A DNA stretch of 64,000 nt from Flavobacterium davisii (GCF_019565505.1 NZ_CP067378.1:2666001-2730000), one strand, 5' to 3'. Shown: positions 10,769 through 20,741, numbered from the stretch's first letter. The notes: generated from the sequence alone by a model not told the origin. A program made the numbers and translations.

Positions 10769-11940
10769 ATGAACTACATACTTTTTGATGGAAATGTACG
10801 TAATGCTTTACTTCCATTTACTTTTACCCGACCTGTAGCTGATATTCGAGTAGGAATTTTAACTATTCGCGAAAAATGGGAAAAATTCTTAGGATATACC
10901 ACCACAACCATAACTGAGGAATATTTGTCAGAAAAATACCCTATGGTAGAAATGGATGAAAATGTCATGATTAATGCGTCTTTTTACCCAACGATGTATT
11001 AGTAGAAATGGTAAAATCTTTAGAAGAAAATCAAGCTATTTTTTATAAAGAAGAAGTAGTTGCTTTTTATAGTAAAGAAAATCAAGAAGTGGATTTTGAT
11101 ACTTTTGAAATAATAGAATGTACAGTAGATTGTATTACAATACAACATACATGGGATATTTTTGCCAAAAATGATGTTGCACTTCGTGAAGATTTTGAAT
11201 TAGTTACAGAAGGAAGAACCTCGCAACCTATACCAAAGTCAGTGAACGTTATAGCACCTGAAAATATTTTTATAGAAGAAGGAGCTAAGTTAGAATTTGT
11301 AACACTTAATGCCTCTACAGGTCCTATTTATATTGGTAAAAATGCCGAAATAATGGAAGGATCTGTTATTCGTGGTCCTTTTGCTTTGTGTGAAGAAGCA
11401 CAAGTAAAATTAGCAACTAAGATTTATGGAGCTACCACAGTAGGACCTCATAGTAGAGTAGGAGGAGAAATTAATAATTCTGTCTTATTTGCTTACTCTA
11501 ACAAAGGACACGACGGTTTTTTAGGCAATTCAGTATTAGGAGAATGGTGCAATATAGGAGCTGATAGCAATAACTCTAATCTAAAGAATAATTATGAAGA
11601 AGTAAAACTTTGGAGTTATGAAACAGAAAATTTTGCTCGTACAGGACTTCAGTTTTGCGGATTAATGATGGGTGATCATAGTAAATGCGGAATTAATACC
11701 ATGTTTAATACAGGTACCGTAGTGGGGGTTTCTGCTAATATTTTTGGATCAGGATTTCCACGTAATTTTGTTCCTAGTTTTTCTTGGGGAGGAGCTTCTG
11801 GTTTTACGACCTATCTTACATCAAAAGCCTTTCAAACAGCTAAAATTGTAATGGGAAGACGTCATGTTGAATTTTCAGAACAAGATGTTAAAATTTTAGA
11901 ACATATCTTTGAAGAAACTAAAAAATATAGAAAAGAATAA
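10769..11940 (+). CDS. GlmU-family putative sugar nucleotidyltransferase, one frameshift
   Basis: About 391 residues after repair. The N-terminus (YILFDGNVRNALLPFTFTRP) is the divergent nucleotidyltransferase-like domain of the Bacteroidota GlmU-family proteins; it lacks the usual LxxGxGTRM pyrophosphorylase loop. The C-terminal half is a left-handed beta-helix acyltransferase-like domain with hexapeptide repeats (IYIGKNAEIMEGSVIRGPFALCE; HSRVGGEINNS; MMGDHSKCGINTMFNTGTVVG). T5 at 10981-10985 (6 expected) splits it after ASF. It probably acts on a sugar nucleotide, but neither substrate nor acetyl transfer can be read from sequence. Confidence 0.85.
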
Positions 11941-11962
11941 TTAAAAAATAAATTGAAATAAG

Positions 11963-11991
11963 AAACCGCGAATGTAAATTCGTGGTTTTTT
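11963..11991 (+). terminator. Rho-independent terminator
   Basis: Stem AAACCGCGAAT / ATTCGTGGTTT (one G-T pair) with a short loop and T6, placed between the GlmU-like gene and aspA. Its T run ends only about 12 bases before the aspA start codon, which leaves little room for an aspA promoter; aspA may depend on read-through or on a promoter overlapping this hairpin. Confidence 0.85.
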
Positions 11992-12003
11992 AGCTTTGAA
12001 AAA

Positions 12004-13404
12004 ATGTATAGAATAGAAAACGATTTATTAGGTGATTTACAAGTTCCTGTAAATGCTTATTATGGAGTGCAAACGCAACGTGCCATTGAAAATTTTAATA
12101 TTTCAGGAGTAAGATTATATCAATTTCCTGAATTTATAAAAGGGTTAGCTTATGTGAAATGGGCTGCAGCTGAAACAAATTTTGAGCTAGGATTACTCGA
12201 AGAAACCATAAAGAATGCCATTGTACAAGCTTCTAAAGAAGTGATTGAAGGAAGGTTTGATAGTGAATTTCCAGTTGATATGATTCAAGGTGGAGCAGGT
12301 ACTTCTACCAATATGAATATCAACGAAGTTTTAGCTAATAGAGCCCTAGAAATTATGGGATATGAAAAAGGGCAGTATCAATTTTGCTCTCCTAATGATC
12401 ATGTAAATTTATCACAATCTACAAATGATGCCTATCCGACAGCCATAAAAGTTGGAGCGATACGCTCTAATATGAATCTGATTTCCCATTTAAAAGAATT
12501 AATAACCTCTTTTAGAAAAAAAGGCGAAGAATTTAAACATGTTTTAAAAATGGGACGGACACAGTTACAAGATGCAGTTCCGATGACATTAGGACAAGAA
12601 TTTGAAGCTTTTGCGGCAACCTTAGAAGAAGAAATAGAACGATTAACCCAAAATTCAAACCTTTTTTTAGAAATTAACATGGGAGCAACTGCTATTGGTA
12701 CAGGCTTAAATGCTCCAATAGGTTATGCCCAGTTATGCGCTCAAAAATTAGCCAAAATAACCGATCTAGCTATAGTATCAGCTCCCAATTTAATTGAAGC
12801 AACACCTGATACGGGGTCTTATGTTATTTATTCGTCAGCGTTAAAACGTATGGCAATCAAAATGTCAAAAATATGCAATGACCTACGATTATTATCCTCA
12901 GGACCTCGTTGTGGATTAAACGAAATTAATTTACCTCCTATGCAGCCGGGCTCCTCTATCATGCCGGGAAAAGTAAATCCTGTTATTCCAGAGGTAATGA
13001 ACCAAGTTTGTTTTCGTGTAATAGGAAATGACCTAACCGTTACTATGGCTGCCGAAGCAGGGCAATTACAATTAAATGTCATGGAGCCAGTGCTGATTTA
13101 TGCTATTCTTGAATCGATGCAATTAATGAGCCAAGCGATGGATACTTTAAGAGAAAAATGTATTGAAGGTATTACAGCCAATGAAGAGCATTGTCGTGAA
13201 ATGGTACTACATAGTATAGGCATTGTAACCGCTTTAAATCCATATATAGGATATAAAAACAGTACTAAAATAGCTAAAGAAGCACTAGAAACAGGTAAAA
13301 GTGTATACAATTTAGTTTTAGAACATAATATCCTTTCTAAAGAACAATTAGACGATATTCTAAATCCAGAAAATATGTTAGCACCTAAAGCCTTTCATAA
13401 ATAA
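12004..13404 (+). CDS. aspA: Aspartate ammonia-lyase
   Basis: Converts L-aspartate to fumarate and ammonia in the cytoplasm; 466 residues, the normal length. The fumarase/aspartase superfamily signature GSSIMPGKVNPVIPEV is present near residue 320, along with the substrate-binding GGAGTSTNMNINEV (near 100) and SPNDHVNLSQSTND (near 130). The TSTNMN and QSTNDAYPT blocks fit aspartase better than class II fumarase, but aspartase and fumarase are close relatives, so a minor chance of fumarase remains. Intact frame, single gene. Confidence 0.93.
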   Translation: MYRIENDLLGDLQVPVNAYYGVQTQRAIENFNISGVRLYQFPEFIKGLAYVKWAAAETNFELGLLEETIKNAIVQASKEVIEGRFDSEFPVDMIQGGAGTSTNMNINEVLANRALEIMGYEKGQYQFCSPNDHVNLSQSTNDAYPTAIKVGAIRSNMNLISHLKELITSFRKKGEEFKHVLKMGRTQLQDAVPMTLGQEFEAFAATLEEEIERLTQNSNLFLEINMGATAIGTGLNAPIGYAQLCAQKLAKITDLAIVSAPNLIEATPDTGSYVIYSSALKRMAIKMSKICNDLRLLSSGPRCGLNEINLPPMQPGSSIMPGKVNPVIPEVMNQVCFRVIGNDLTVTMAAEAGQLQLNVMEPVLIYAILESMQLMSQAMDTLREKCIEGITANEEHCREMVLHSIGIVTALNPYIGYKNSTKIAKEALETGKSVYNLVLEHNILSKEQLDDILNPENMLAPKAFHK

Positions 13405-13792
13405 AAAAAATACCAATTTTATAAAGATCATTTGATAAGCCAAACAAATTGTTTTAGTTGCTTGTTATATTTTAAAATCTAAAATCAGTATTTGTTTTAG
13501 CCCAGATTGCGCAATAGATATTGTAATGAAGACAAAAGGACAAAGAAGAACAAAATCGACGAAAATTTTTTATCGCAGATATAGTTTTTTGCATAGAGCA
13601 TAAAAAGGTCTGTTCTTTTAGGTATCAAGTCATTTTATTTCTAATAAGTTATCAAAGCGTAATTTGGGGTAAACCAGCCATTCTAAATAAATTTTGTTGA
13701 GAGTAAATAAACTACTGTTTTTTAAACCAAAAAAACGAGTTAAATTTGTAACCTCAATTTTTGACAACGATTTCATTGATTGACAACGAATT
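13405..13792. other. Intergenic region holding a palindromic repeat (copy B1)
   Basis: The 388 bases between aspA and mtaB contain no gene-like ORF. Most of the space is repeat copy B1 (13500-13670). The remaining 120 bases before mtaB contain two TTGACAACGA direct copies (13761-13791 area) that might be regulatory but cannot be assigned. Confidence 0.6.
13500..13670 (+). repeat. Palindromic MITE-like element, family B copy 1
   Basis: Starts CCCAGATTGCGCAATAG and ends AAAGCGTAATTTGGGG; the ends are imperfect inverted repeats. Internal sequence (TGTAATGAAGACAAAAGGACAAAGAAG; TTTATTTCTAATAAG) is shared with the copy at 57991-58168, and in reverse orientation with the copy at 54235-54410. No ORF inside. 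Confidence 0.8.
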
Positions 13793-15108
13793 ATGAAAAA
13801 TAAAAAAAAGTAGCGTTTTATACGCTCGGATGTAAATTAAATTTTTCTGAAACATCCACCATTGCACGAAATTTTCAGGAAGAAGGTTTTGATCGAGTAG
13901 ATTTTGAAGAAGTAGCCGATATTTATGTAATTAATACTTGCTCCGTTACAGATAATGCTGATAAACAATTTAAGCAAATTGTAAAAAAAGCAATGAAGCT
14001 TAACGAAAAAGCCTTTGTCGCCGCAGTAGGTTGTTATGCACAGTTAAAACCAGAAGAGTTAGCAGCTGTAGATGGTGTTGATTTAGTTTTAGGGGCAACT
14101 GAAAAATTTAAAATAACAGATTACTTGAATGATCTTTCTAAAAATGACTTAGGAGAGGTACATTCATGCGAAATTCAGGAAGCTGATTTTTATGTAGGAA
14201 GTTATTCTATAGGTGACAGAACCCGTGCTTTTTTAAAAGTACAAGATGGATGCGATTATAAATGTACCTATTGTACCATCCCTTTAGCTCGAGGAATTTC
14301 TCGTAGTGATACAATGGGAAATGTTTTAAAAAACGCAGAAGAAATTTCTGGAAGAGGAATTAAAGAAATCGTTTTAACCGGTGTTAATATTGGAGATTAT
14401 GGGAAAGGCGAGTTTGGTAATAAAAAACACGAACATACTTTTTTAGAACTAGTTCAAGCATTAGATAAAGTAGATGGTATCGAAAGATTACGTATATCGT
14501 CAATAGAACCTAATTTGTTAAAGAATGAAACAATTGATTTTGTTTCGCAAAGTAGAACTTTCGTTCCTCATTTTCATATTCCATTACAATCAGGGTCTAA
14601 TACTATTTTAAAGAAAATGAAGCGTCGTTATTTACGAGAATTATATTCAGATCGTGTTGCTAAAATACGAGAAGTAATGCCTCATGCGTGTATAGGTGTA
14701 GATGTAATTGTAGGCTTTCCAGGCGAAACAGATGAATTGTTTTTAGAAACCTATAACTTTTTACATACTTTGGATATATCATATCTTCATGTATTTACTT
14801 ATTCAGAAAGAGATAATACAGAAGCTGCTCAAATGGAAGGGGTAGTTCCGGGAAATGTACGTGCCAAACGTTCAAAAATGTTGCGTGGTTTATCTGTAAA
14901 AAAACGTCGTGCCTTTTATGAAACTCAAATCGGTACCAATAAAACAGTACTTTTTGAAGGAGAAAATAAAGAAGGCTATATTCACGGCTTTACAGAAAAT
15001 TATGTAAAGGTAAAAACACCGTGGAATCCAGAATTAGTAAATACTTTGCGTCAGGTAAAACTATCAAAAATAGATGAGGACGGAAGTGTAAGAATGGAGT
15101 TCGTATAA
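13793..15108 (+). CDS. mtaB: tRNA t6A37 methylthiotransferase MtaB, one frameshift
   Basis: Radical SAM enzyme that adds the methylthio group to t6A37 of tRNA, giving ms2t6A. About 438 residues when read from ATG 13793. The first codons run into a stop because of an A8 tract at 13802-13809 (9 expected); after it the frame continues VAFYTLGCKLNFSET, the N-terminal cluster Cys being in LGCKLN. Further visible: INTCSVT, VGCYAQ, and the radical SAM motif CDYKCTYCTIP near residue 150, then a C-terminal TRAM domain. The gene calls itself from 13993 if the slip is not corrected, losing the first third of the UPF0004 domain. Confidence 0.93.
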
Positions 15109-15121
15109 AAATAGTTTCTTA

Positions 15122-15297
15122 AACCCAGATTGCGCATTAAACTTCGTTGTAAAACAAAATTTTTCAATAACTTCAAGTGTTCACGGAAAATTTTATAAGA
15201 TGAAATAGGCAACTATTTCGATGAATAAAAATGGGGGATGTGCTTGAATTTGAAGAAAAACAAAGTGGAATAGATTTCCAATGCGGAATTTGGGTTA
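15122..15297 (+). repeat. Palindromic MITE-like element, family A copy 1
   Basis: Starts AACCCAGATTGCGCATTAA and ends CCAATGCGGAATTTGGGTT, near-perfect inverted ends. The whole element can fold into one long hairpin: inner arms TTCAAGTG / TGCTTGAA and the tip GAAATAG-GCAA-CTATTTC. Copies at 27521 and 36125. It sits directly after the mtaB stop codon. Confidence 0.85.
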
Positions 15298-15305
15298 AAA
15301 TAGAA

Positions 15306-15335
15306 ACAGCAGCTATATACTTTAATAGCTGCTGT
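15306..15335 (-). terminator. Terminator of the secreted protein gene at 15373
   Basis: Perfect stem ACAGCAGCTAT / ATAGCTGCTGT. On the minus strand it is followed by TTTCTATTTT, so it ends the minus-strand gene; on the plus strand there is no T run. Confidence 0.7.
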
Positions 15336-15372
15336 ACTAAAAACGCTAGTTATACTACTAGTTTATAGTGTT

Positions 15373-16023
15373 TTATTTGCATTTGTACTTTATAATTATA
15401 TCAACAATCTTTAAGTAATCTTTGTGTGATCTATAATTATATTCTATTTTATCAACATCTTCATCAGCACTTTTACATTTGCCTTTAAACATTTCTGCTA
15501 ACATTTTTTTAATCATACCCCCTCTGCCTATATGTACAGTTGCGGCAGCTTTAGATTCTTTTAAGCCCCAATATATTACTTCGTCCCCTTTCTTTTTAAA
15601 AAAGAAAGTAACATCGCCAAATGAGGTAACATATCCGCTATTTATAAAAGTTGACCTAGTCATGGTTTCGATAGTATAAACCTTAATGTTTGCTTTTTCA
15701 TAAATAAAATAAAACCATTTTTTTGATTTTGAGTAATCAAACCCAAAACTTAAAAGATCAAAAGACCAATGTTTCATTCTTTCAGCTACATATTTGTCGC
15801 CATCTTCTGTAGTATACTCTATTTTATCTAGTTCATCTGATTTTATTTTTTCAGTATCACCATCTAGTTCCTTTCTAAAGGATACTTTCCTATCAGGACA
15901 TTCAACAAGTTTGGCAAAACCTTCCGTTTGCGTTCCGTTAGTATAATATACTTTTGCTTTTAAAAATTTGGCTTGCATTCCTGTACTTAGCGCAAGCATT
16001 AATGCACATATAAAATATTTCAT
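15373..16023 (-). CDS. Secreted protein of unknown function
   Basis: 216 residues with a signal peptide (KYFICALMLALSTGMQA). I do not recognise the family. The mature part is rich in Lys, Asp and Tyr and in beta-strand-like stretches (AKVYYTNGTQTEGFAKLVE; DELDKIEYTTEDG), resembling small Bacteroidota periplasmic proteins that take a form like KGYxxxxG repeats, but no catalytic motif is visible. Single gene closed by a terminator. Intact frame. Confidence 0.65.
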   Translation of the reverse strand: MKYFICALMLALSTGMQAKFLKAKVYYTNGTQTEGFAKLVECPDRKVSFRKELDGDTEKIKSDELDKIEYTTEDGDKYVAERMKHWSFDLLSFGFDYSKSKKWFYFIYEKANIKVYTIETMTRSTFINSGYVTSFGDVTFFFKKKGDEVIYWGLKESKAAATVHIGRGGMIKKMLAEMFKGKCKSADEDVDKIEYNYRSHKDYLKIVDIIIKYKCK

Positions 16024-16194
16024 AAAAAAATTTGTTAAATTTAGTAAAATTTAACATTAAAAAATGAATGTTCATTGTTGCTGAATTCATTAAACGCAAT
16101 GCTTTTTGAATTTTGTTTATAAAGCTAGCATGATGCCTATGTAGCGTTCTTATTTGTAAAGTGCTTTTTGGATGACGTACTCCTTGTAATGAAT

Positions 16195-16952
16195 TTAAAT
16201 TTCAGCAATGAAATCATGTAAAGGAGTAAGTGAAATTTCAGTTCCTGTTTCGCCATTTTCAACATAGTCAAATGGATTGTCTAAATCTTTGATTAAAAAA
16301 AGCATATACCAAATTAAGAAAGTAATCAATAAAGTAAGAAACATTGCAGCTAAAAAAGGTTCTATATTTATAATGATTAATCCAATAGAAGTTAATAAAG
16401 CCATGGCCTCAACAATAGCATAAGCAGATACAGCAAAATCCGTATCTCGTATCGTATCCATCCTCATAATGGTCTTGCGTAATTGATTTTGTTCATTCTT
16501 TATTTTTATGATATAGTTAACTTGAATATTTTCTTCTTCAAGATGAACTAAATGTTCATTAATATTGCTGATAAATGCTAAAATAGCGGAAGTTTTTTCT
16601 GTTCTGTAAAGCCATTTTTTAATTAAAAATGGGAGCTCTTTTGGTATTGTAAAAAAAATTTCGCTGCTTCAGAATTTTTAGATTTAATAATGGTAAGTGT
16701 ATCATCTTGTAAAGTACGCATAGAAACAACTAGTTCTGTAGGCAACTTTTCGCTTTCTTTATAGTCGGATAATACACCACTAATCAAGAAACCAATTAAA
16801 AAAATAGTTCCAGCTACTAAACTAGTAAAAAGCGCATTGAGTTCCATTAGTTCAAAATTGTAGTAATGACTCATTAATTTAAAAATTCCAACAATCAAAA
16901 TAATAGGGAAAATTTTAAAAGCTATTTTCCACTTAAGAACTAAATTTTTCAT
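16195..16952 (-). CDS. Bestrophin-like (DUF4239-type) membrane protein, one frameshift
   Basis: About 253 residues after repair. Two N-terminal hydrophobic segments (IFPIILIVGIFKLM; LFTSLVAGTIFLIGFLISGVL), a cytosolic-looking helical middle, and two C-terminal segments (AIVEAMALLTSIGLIIINI; AMFLTLLITFLIWYMLFLI), ending in LIKDLDNPFDY. That arrangement and the final D-PF motif resemble DUF4239/bestrophin-like proteins, possibly anion channels; this is an inference from layout. The two fragments are joined by adding one A to A8 at 16651-16658 (plus strand), which restores KFFFTIPKELPFLIKKW. Without this the central third appears non-coding. Confidence 0.65.
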
Positions 16953-17048
16953 TTTATTTTTTTTGCAATTTTAAAGAAAAAGTTTTTTTAAAGCTACTGT
17001 TTTATCGCTAGAATAAATAATTTAGTCAAAATTTAATAAAATACAGTA

Positions 17049-17707
17049 ATGTCTAAGTTTCAAGTATATTTTATGCCGGGAATGGCAGCCAGTTCAAAAA
17101 TTTTTGAACGAATTCAATTACCAGAAGATTTTTTTGATGTGCATTTTTTAGAATGGGAAATGCCACATTTTCAAGAACCTCTTGTACATTATGCTCAAAG
17201 AATATCAGAAAAAATAGTAGGAGAAAATATTATTTTGATAGGCGTTTCGTTTGGAGGTATTCTAGTACAAGAAATGGCCCAATTTGTTCAGCCTAAAAAA
17301 GTAATCATTATTTCAAGTGTAAAAAGTAATCAAGAATTGCCTAAAAGAATGAAAATTGCAAAGGCAACGAAATTATATAAGTTATTACCTACTGGGTTAG
17401 CAAAAATATAGAAACATTAGCTAAATATGTTTTTGGAAAAGGAATTGTAAAGCAAAGAATTGAGTTGTACAAAAAATTTATGACTCGTACAGAAAAAGAA
17501 TATCTAGATTGGGCTATAGAACAAGTTGTTTGTTGGGAAAGAGATCAACCTGATTTAAAAGTAATTCATATTCAAGGAGATGCGGATGAAGTCTTTCCTG
17601 TAAAAAATATAGAAAAATGGATAAATGTTAGAGGAGGTACTCATATTATGATTTTAAATAAATATAAATGGTTAAATGAAAATTTACCTAAATTAATAGT
17701 AGAATAA
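17049..17707 (+). CDS. Alpha/beta hydrolase, one frameshift
   Basis: About 219 residues. The nucleophile elbow GVSFGG near residue 66 and a C-terminal HIQGDADEVFPV (acid) plus GGTHIMI (histidine) give a complete Ser-Asp-His triad. The N-terminus YFMPGMAASSKIFERI supplies the oxyanion region. A5 at 17402-17406 (6 expected) breaks the frame at LAKNIETLAKYVFGKG. The substrate is unknown. The lytic transglycosylase gene starts 2 bases after its stop, so the pair is cotranscribed, a link to envelope metabolism by position only. Confidence 0.85.
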
Positions 17708-17708
17708 A

Positions 17709-18551
17709 ATGAAGATTAAAATTATTGTTTTTTTTGTTTTGTGTATTGGTCTTGGATTAGTAAGCTGGAAGAATAACCATTTTTTTCCTGTAAAAATTGA
17801 TTTCTGTGGAGAAGAAGTGCCCCTAGATATACCTGATGTTCGTGAAAGATTAGATCGTGAATTGGTTATTAATGAATATATGCACGGTTCTACTATCATG
17901 ATTATTAAACGAGCGTACCGTTTTTTTCCAATTATAGAGCCTATTTTAGCTAAAAATAATGTGCCAGATGATTTTAAGTATTTAGCCGTAATAGAAAGTT
18001 CTTTAACAAATGCAACCTCTCCTTCAGGTGCAAAAGGATTTTGGCAATTTATGCCTCAAACTGCTAAAGAAAAAGGCATGGAAATTACAGAAGGAGTTGA
18101 TGAACGTTATCATTTAGAAAAAGCAACGCAGGCTGCTTGTGAATATCTATTGAAAGCAAAAGAAAAATTTGGTTCATGGACTTTAGCAGCAGCTTCATAT
18201 AATGGAGGTATGAATGGTTTACAAAAGGCTATTAATCAACAATTGGTTACTAATTATTACGATTTGCTACTTACAGATGAAACATTTCGATATGTTTTTA
18301 GAATTTTAGCACTCAAAGAAATTATGGAAAATTCTAAACATTACGGATTTAGCTTAAATGAAAATGATCTATATAAGCCATTAAAGATAAAAAAGATAGA
18401 AATCGACAGTACTATTACAGATTTAGCTAAATTTGCTAAAAGTCAAGGTGTTAATTACAAAGAATTGAAATTAATGAATCCATGGTTACGAGATGTAAAG
18501 CTGGATAATCCAAATAAGAAAAAGTATATTTTAGATTTGCCAATGAAATGA
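17709..18551 (+). CDS. Lytic transglycosylase (SLT domain)
   Basis: Cleaves the MurNAc-GlcNAc bond in peptidoglycan; 280 residues. An N-terminal hydrophobic segment (IIVFFVLCIGLGLVSW) acts as signal anchor. The SLT domain spans about 80-200, with catalytic Glu in VIESSL, GAKGFWQFMP, and the AAASYNGG block. The C-terminal part ends in a LysM-like stretch (LKLMNPWL) without a full repeat, so it resembles MltD shortened at the C-terminus. Intact frame. Confidence 0.9.
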   Translation: MKIKIIVFFVLCIGLGLVSWKNNHFFPVKIDFCGEEVPLDIPDVRERLDRELVINEYMHGSTIMIIKRAYRFFPIIEPILAKNNVPDDFKYLAVIESSLTNATSPSGAKGFWQFMPQTAKEKGMEITEGVDERYHLEKATQAACEYLLKAKEKFGSWTLAAASYNGGMNGLQKAINQQLVTNYYDLLLTDETFRYVFRILALKEIMENSKHYGFSLNENDLYKPLKIKKIEIDSTITDLAKFAKSQGVNYKELKLMNPWLRDVKLDNPNKKKYILDLPMK

Positions 18552-18637
18552 AAATAGTAGAGTATTATCAGAAAAGGTTTGTCAGAAAGAAAGACTAATA
18601 AATAAAAAAGAATGGGTGTAAATAAAATTTTGAGCGT

Positions 18638-19006
18638 ATGAATATAATAACGATAATTGTTTTAGTAATTACAGGTTTATTAGCAGGTGTGTTGAGTGGT
18701 TTGGTAGGAGTAGGAGGAGGTATAATAATGGTGCCTATGATGGTTTTTGTTTTAGGTTTTTCACAACATCAAGCACAAGGAACTAGTTTGGCGGTGTTGG
18801 TCGTGCCTGTTACAGCTTTAGCTGTTTTTAATTATTATAAAGAAGGCTATATAAATTGGAAATATGCTGCTGTTATTGCTTTGTTTTTTGTTGTAGGAAG
18901 TTATGTAGGGAGCAAGTTAGCCGTTAGTTTAGATCAAAAAATGCTGAAAAAAGTTTTCAGCATTATATTAATTCTTATAGGAAGTAAAATGTTTTTAGAA
19001 AAATAA
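18638..19006 (+). CDS. TauE/SafE (TSUP) family membrane protein, half-length
   Basis: 122 residues with four hydrophobic segments. GVLSGLVGVGGGIIMVPMM is the conserved TSUP glycine-rich helix, and a second-helix motif HQAQGTSLAVLV follows. Standard TSUP exporters have about 250 residues with two such repeats, so this is a single-repeat form that would have to dimerise. Such short versions are known in Flavobacteria. Transport of sulfite or sulfur compounds is the family assumption only. Intact frame. Confidence 0.85.
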   Translation: MNIITIIVLVITGLLAGVLSGLVGVGGGIIMVPMMVFVLGFSQHQAQGTSLAVLVVPVTALAVFNYYKEGYINWKYAAVIALFFVVGSYVGSKLAVSLDQKMLKKVFSIILILIGSKMFLEK

Positions 19007-19035
19007 CTAGTTAGAATCAGAAATTTGAGTTTCGA

Positions 19036-19707
19036 TCATTCTTTTTCAGTAAAGATAGATTTTAAACCAAGATTAAACGTGTCGTAGTTCATTGTTAAAG
19101 CATTTGAAAAACTGATATTAGACTGAGGGTGTGCTCCTCCTCGTTTAATATCAACTACTTTTAGTTTTTCATCTAAAAAATAGGAAGTAGGAAATCCTAA
19201 TGTATGTTTTAAATGAGCTACTATAGGAGCATCATTTTTATAAGACTCATTAGCATAGCAAACTTCAATGTTATGGTTAAAATTTCGAGCTATTTTTTTA
19301 ATATTTTCTCGTTTGTCCCAAAATAATAAAATAAACTTAATATCCTTGGCATGTTTTTCTGCTAATTTATTTAAAGCTTGAAATTCTCCTTTGCTAGGAA
19401 CACACCAAGAGGCATAGGTTAAAATAAAGATAGGTTTTTGAATGCTACTTAGCTGGATTGTTCTTTTTTCGAATGTTTTGAATGTATAGTCTTCAAAATG
19501 CGTTCCTTTTAGATGAAACTTAACTAAAGAATCAAATAACATTTTAGAAGTTTTGATATCATTTTTTTCGTAAGCATAGTTAACTTTTTCATTATACTTG
19601 GCTAAATGAGCTCTTAATGCGTCAGGAAAACTTATAGTTATTACCTTATCTTGGCAAAAACTAAAAAGGGAATATAACGCAACTATTAAGAAATATAACT
19701 TTTTCAT
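19036..19707 (-). CDS. Thioredoxin-like periplasmic protein with CxxS active site
   Basis: About 223 residues. The start at 19707 gives a signal peptide (KKLYFLIVALYSLFSFCQ); an in-frame start 33 bases upstream has none. The thioredoxin-fold motif is YASWCVPSKGEF, where the usual WCxxC becomes WCVPS: the resolving cysteine is replaced by serine. This is a TlpA/AhpC-like shape (FILTYASWC; FILLFWDKRENI; GFPTSYFLDEKLKVVDIKRGG with cis-Pro). A single-Cys form cannot do ordinary disulfide exchange and may act as a reductase or mixed-disulfide trap. Intact frame. Confidence 0.75.
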   Translation of the reverse strand: MKKLYFLIVALYSLFSFCQDKVITISFPDALRAHLAKYNEKVNYAYEKNDIKTSKMLFDSLVKFHLKGTHFEDYTFKTFEKRTIQLSSIQKPIFILTYASWCVPSKGEFQALNKLAEKHAKDIKFILLFWDKRENIKKIARNFNHNIEVCYANESYKNDAPIVAHLKHTLGFPTSYFLDEKLKVVDIKRGGAHPQSNISFSNALTMNYDTFNLGLKSIFTEKE

Positions 19708-19802
19708 GTTTATTATTTGCTGCGAAGATAAACCGCTCACTTTTAATGGAATAAAATATTCGATTAACAGTATTTTTTTCGATTATCTACCCTAAATATA
19801 CT

Positions 19803-19833
19803 AAAAAAACCGCATTTGTTAGGTGCGGTTTTT
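19803..19833 (-). terminator. Rho-independent terminator
   Basis: Stem AAAAACCGCA / TGCGGTTTTT, located downstream (minus strand) of the TPR protein gene at 19855; its T run works on both strands. Confidence 0.85.
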
Positions 19834-19854
19834 AAACTTTAACATATTTTGTAG

Positions 19855-20370
19855 TTAAATTCTTTTCAATTGCTCTTTCATCATACTTATCTGATCTTTT
19901 AACATATTATGTTTGTCTAATTTTTTGGCTTCATTCAAAAATGTAGTAGCTTCCATTTTCCTTCTCCTAGATAATGCTATTCCTGCTAGATTTAATTTGG
20001 CTAATGCTAAATCCTGATCCATAGACAAACCTAATGAAATAGCTTTTTTGAAAAACTTTTCAGCTTGATTTAGGTTGGTTTGAGAAACCATCAATCCATT
20101 CAGATAGTTGTAATAACCTTGTTGCTTTTGGATTAAAGCTGTTTCAGGATTCTTGATTTTGTCTAGCCAATTTTTAGCTCCTGCAAAATCTTGATTTCTT
20201 AATTTTAAGAATGCAAGTAAAATATACTCATTACGAAAATATAAAAATATAGGGATTATAGACAGTAAAAATAAGAAGATACCATTACCGATATTATTTT
20301 CTGTAAATTGCCAGATTCCTGTAACAATTAGCAAAGCTGCTAATACTAATTTAATATTTCTGTGAAACAT
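19855..20370 (-). CDS. Membrane-anchored TPR-like protein
   Basis: 171 residues: two N-terminal hydrophobic segments (LVLAALLIVTGIWQF; GIFLFLLSIIPIFLYF), then a helical domain with tetratricopeptide-like repeats (AEKFFKKAISLGLSMDQDLALAKLNLAGIAL; KMEATTFLNEAKKLDKHN) from about 60 on. Probably an inner-membrane scaffold with a cytosolic or periplasmic TPR face; function unknown. Intact frame. Confidence 0.75.
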   Translation of the reverse strand: MFHRNIKLVLAALLIVTGIWQFTENNIGNGIFLFLLSIIPIFLYFRNEYILLAFLKLRNQDFAGAKNWLDKIKNPETALIQKQQGYYNYLNGLMVSQTNLNQAEKFFKKAISLGLSMDQDLALAKLNLAGIALSRRRKMEATTFLNEAKKLDKHNMLKDQISMMKEQLKRI

Positions 20371-20486
20371 GTTAATTGCTTTTTAATATGCTGCAAATAT
20401 AGAAAAGTTATATTAAGAAATAAAGTGAACTTTTTAAGTCATTTGGTAAAAATTGTATGTTTTTTTGATATTATTTTGAAAAAGCA

Positions 20487-20517
20487 TTTGCAGGAATAAA
20501 AAATGATTGTATATTTG
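20487..20517 (+). promoter_or_regulatory. Bacteroidota-type promoter of rpmH
   Basis: TTTG at 20487-20490 and TATATTTG at 20510-20517 with exactly 19 bases between, an ideal Bacteroidota -33/-7 pair, about 60 bases before the rpmH start codon. Confidence 0.85.
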
Positions 20518-20579
20518 CACTCGGTTTTGAGAAAACCAAATAACTAGATAAATATACAGGATTTTAAAGATAAAAAGCT

Positions 20580-20741
20580 ATGAGTAAGAGAACATTTCAA
20601 CCATCGAAAAGAAAAAGAAGAAATAAACACGGATTTATGGAAAGAATGGCTTCTGCAAACGGAAGAAAAGTTCTTGCTCGTCGTCGTGCTAAGGGAAGAC
20701 ATAAGTTAACCGTTTCTTCTGAACCAAGACACAAAAAATAA
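20580..20741 (+). CDS. rpmH: 50S ribosomal protein L34
   Basis: 53-residue ribosomal protein starting [18 protein letters not shown] and containing [18 protein letters not shown], the universal L34 sequence. It is short and easily missed. It has its own promoter (20487-20517) and is closed by a terminator. It stands away from the rnpA/dnaA cluster, as is usual in Flavobacteriaceae, where it sits before carB. Confidence 0.98.
   Translation: MSKRTFQPSKRKRRNKHGFMERMASANGRKVLARRRAKGRHKLTVSSEPRHKK

Noticed and set aside
12432..13310. Minus-strand open frames within aspA
   Set aside because: Shadow frames opposite a fully conserved aspartase.
12004..13404. Class II fumarase instead of aspartase
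   Set aside because: The substrate-loop and N-terminal blocks fit aspartase better, though the two families are close and the call is not absolute.
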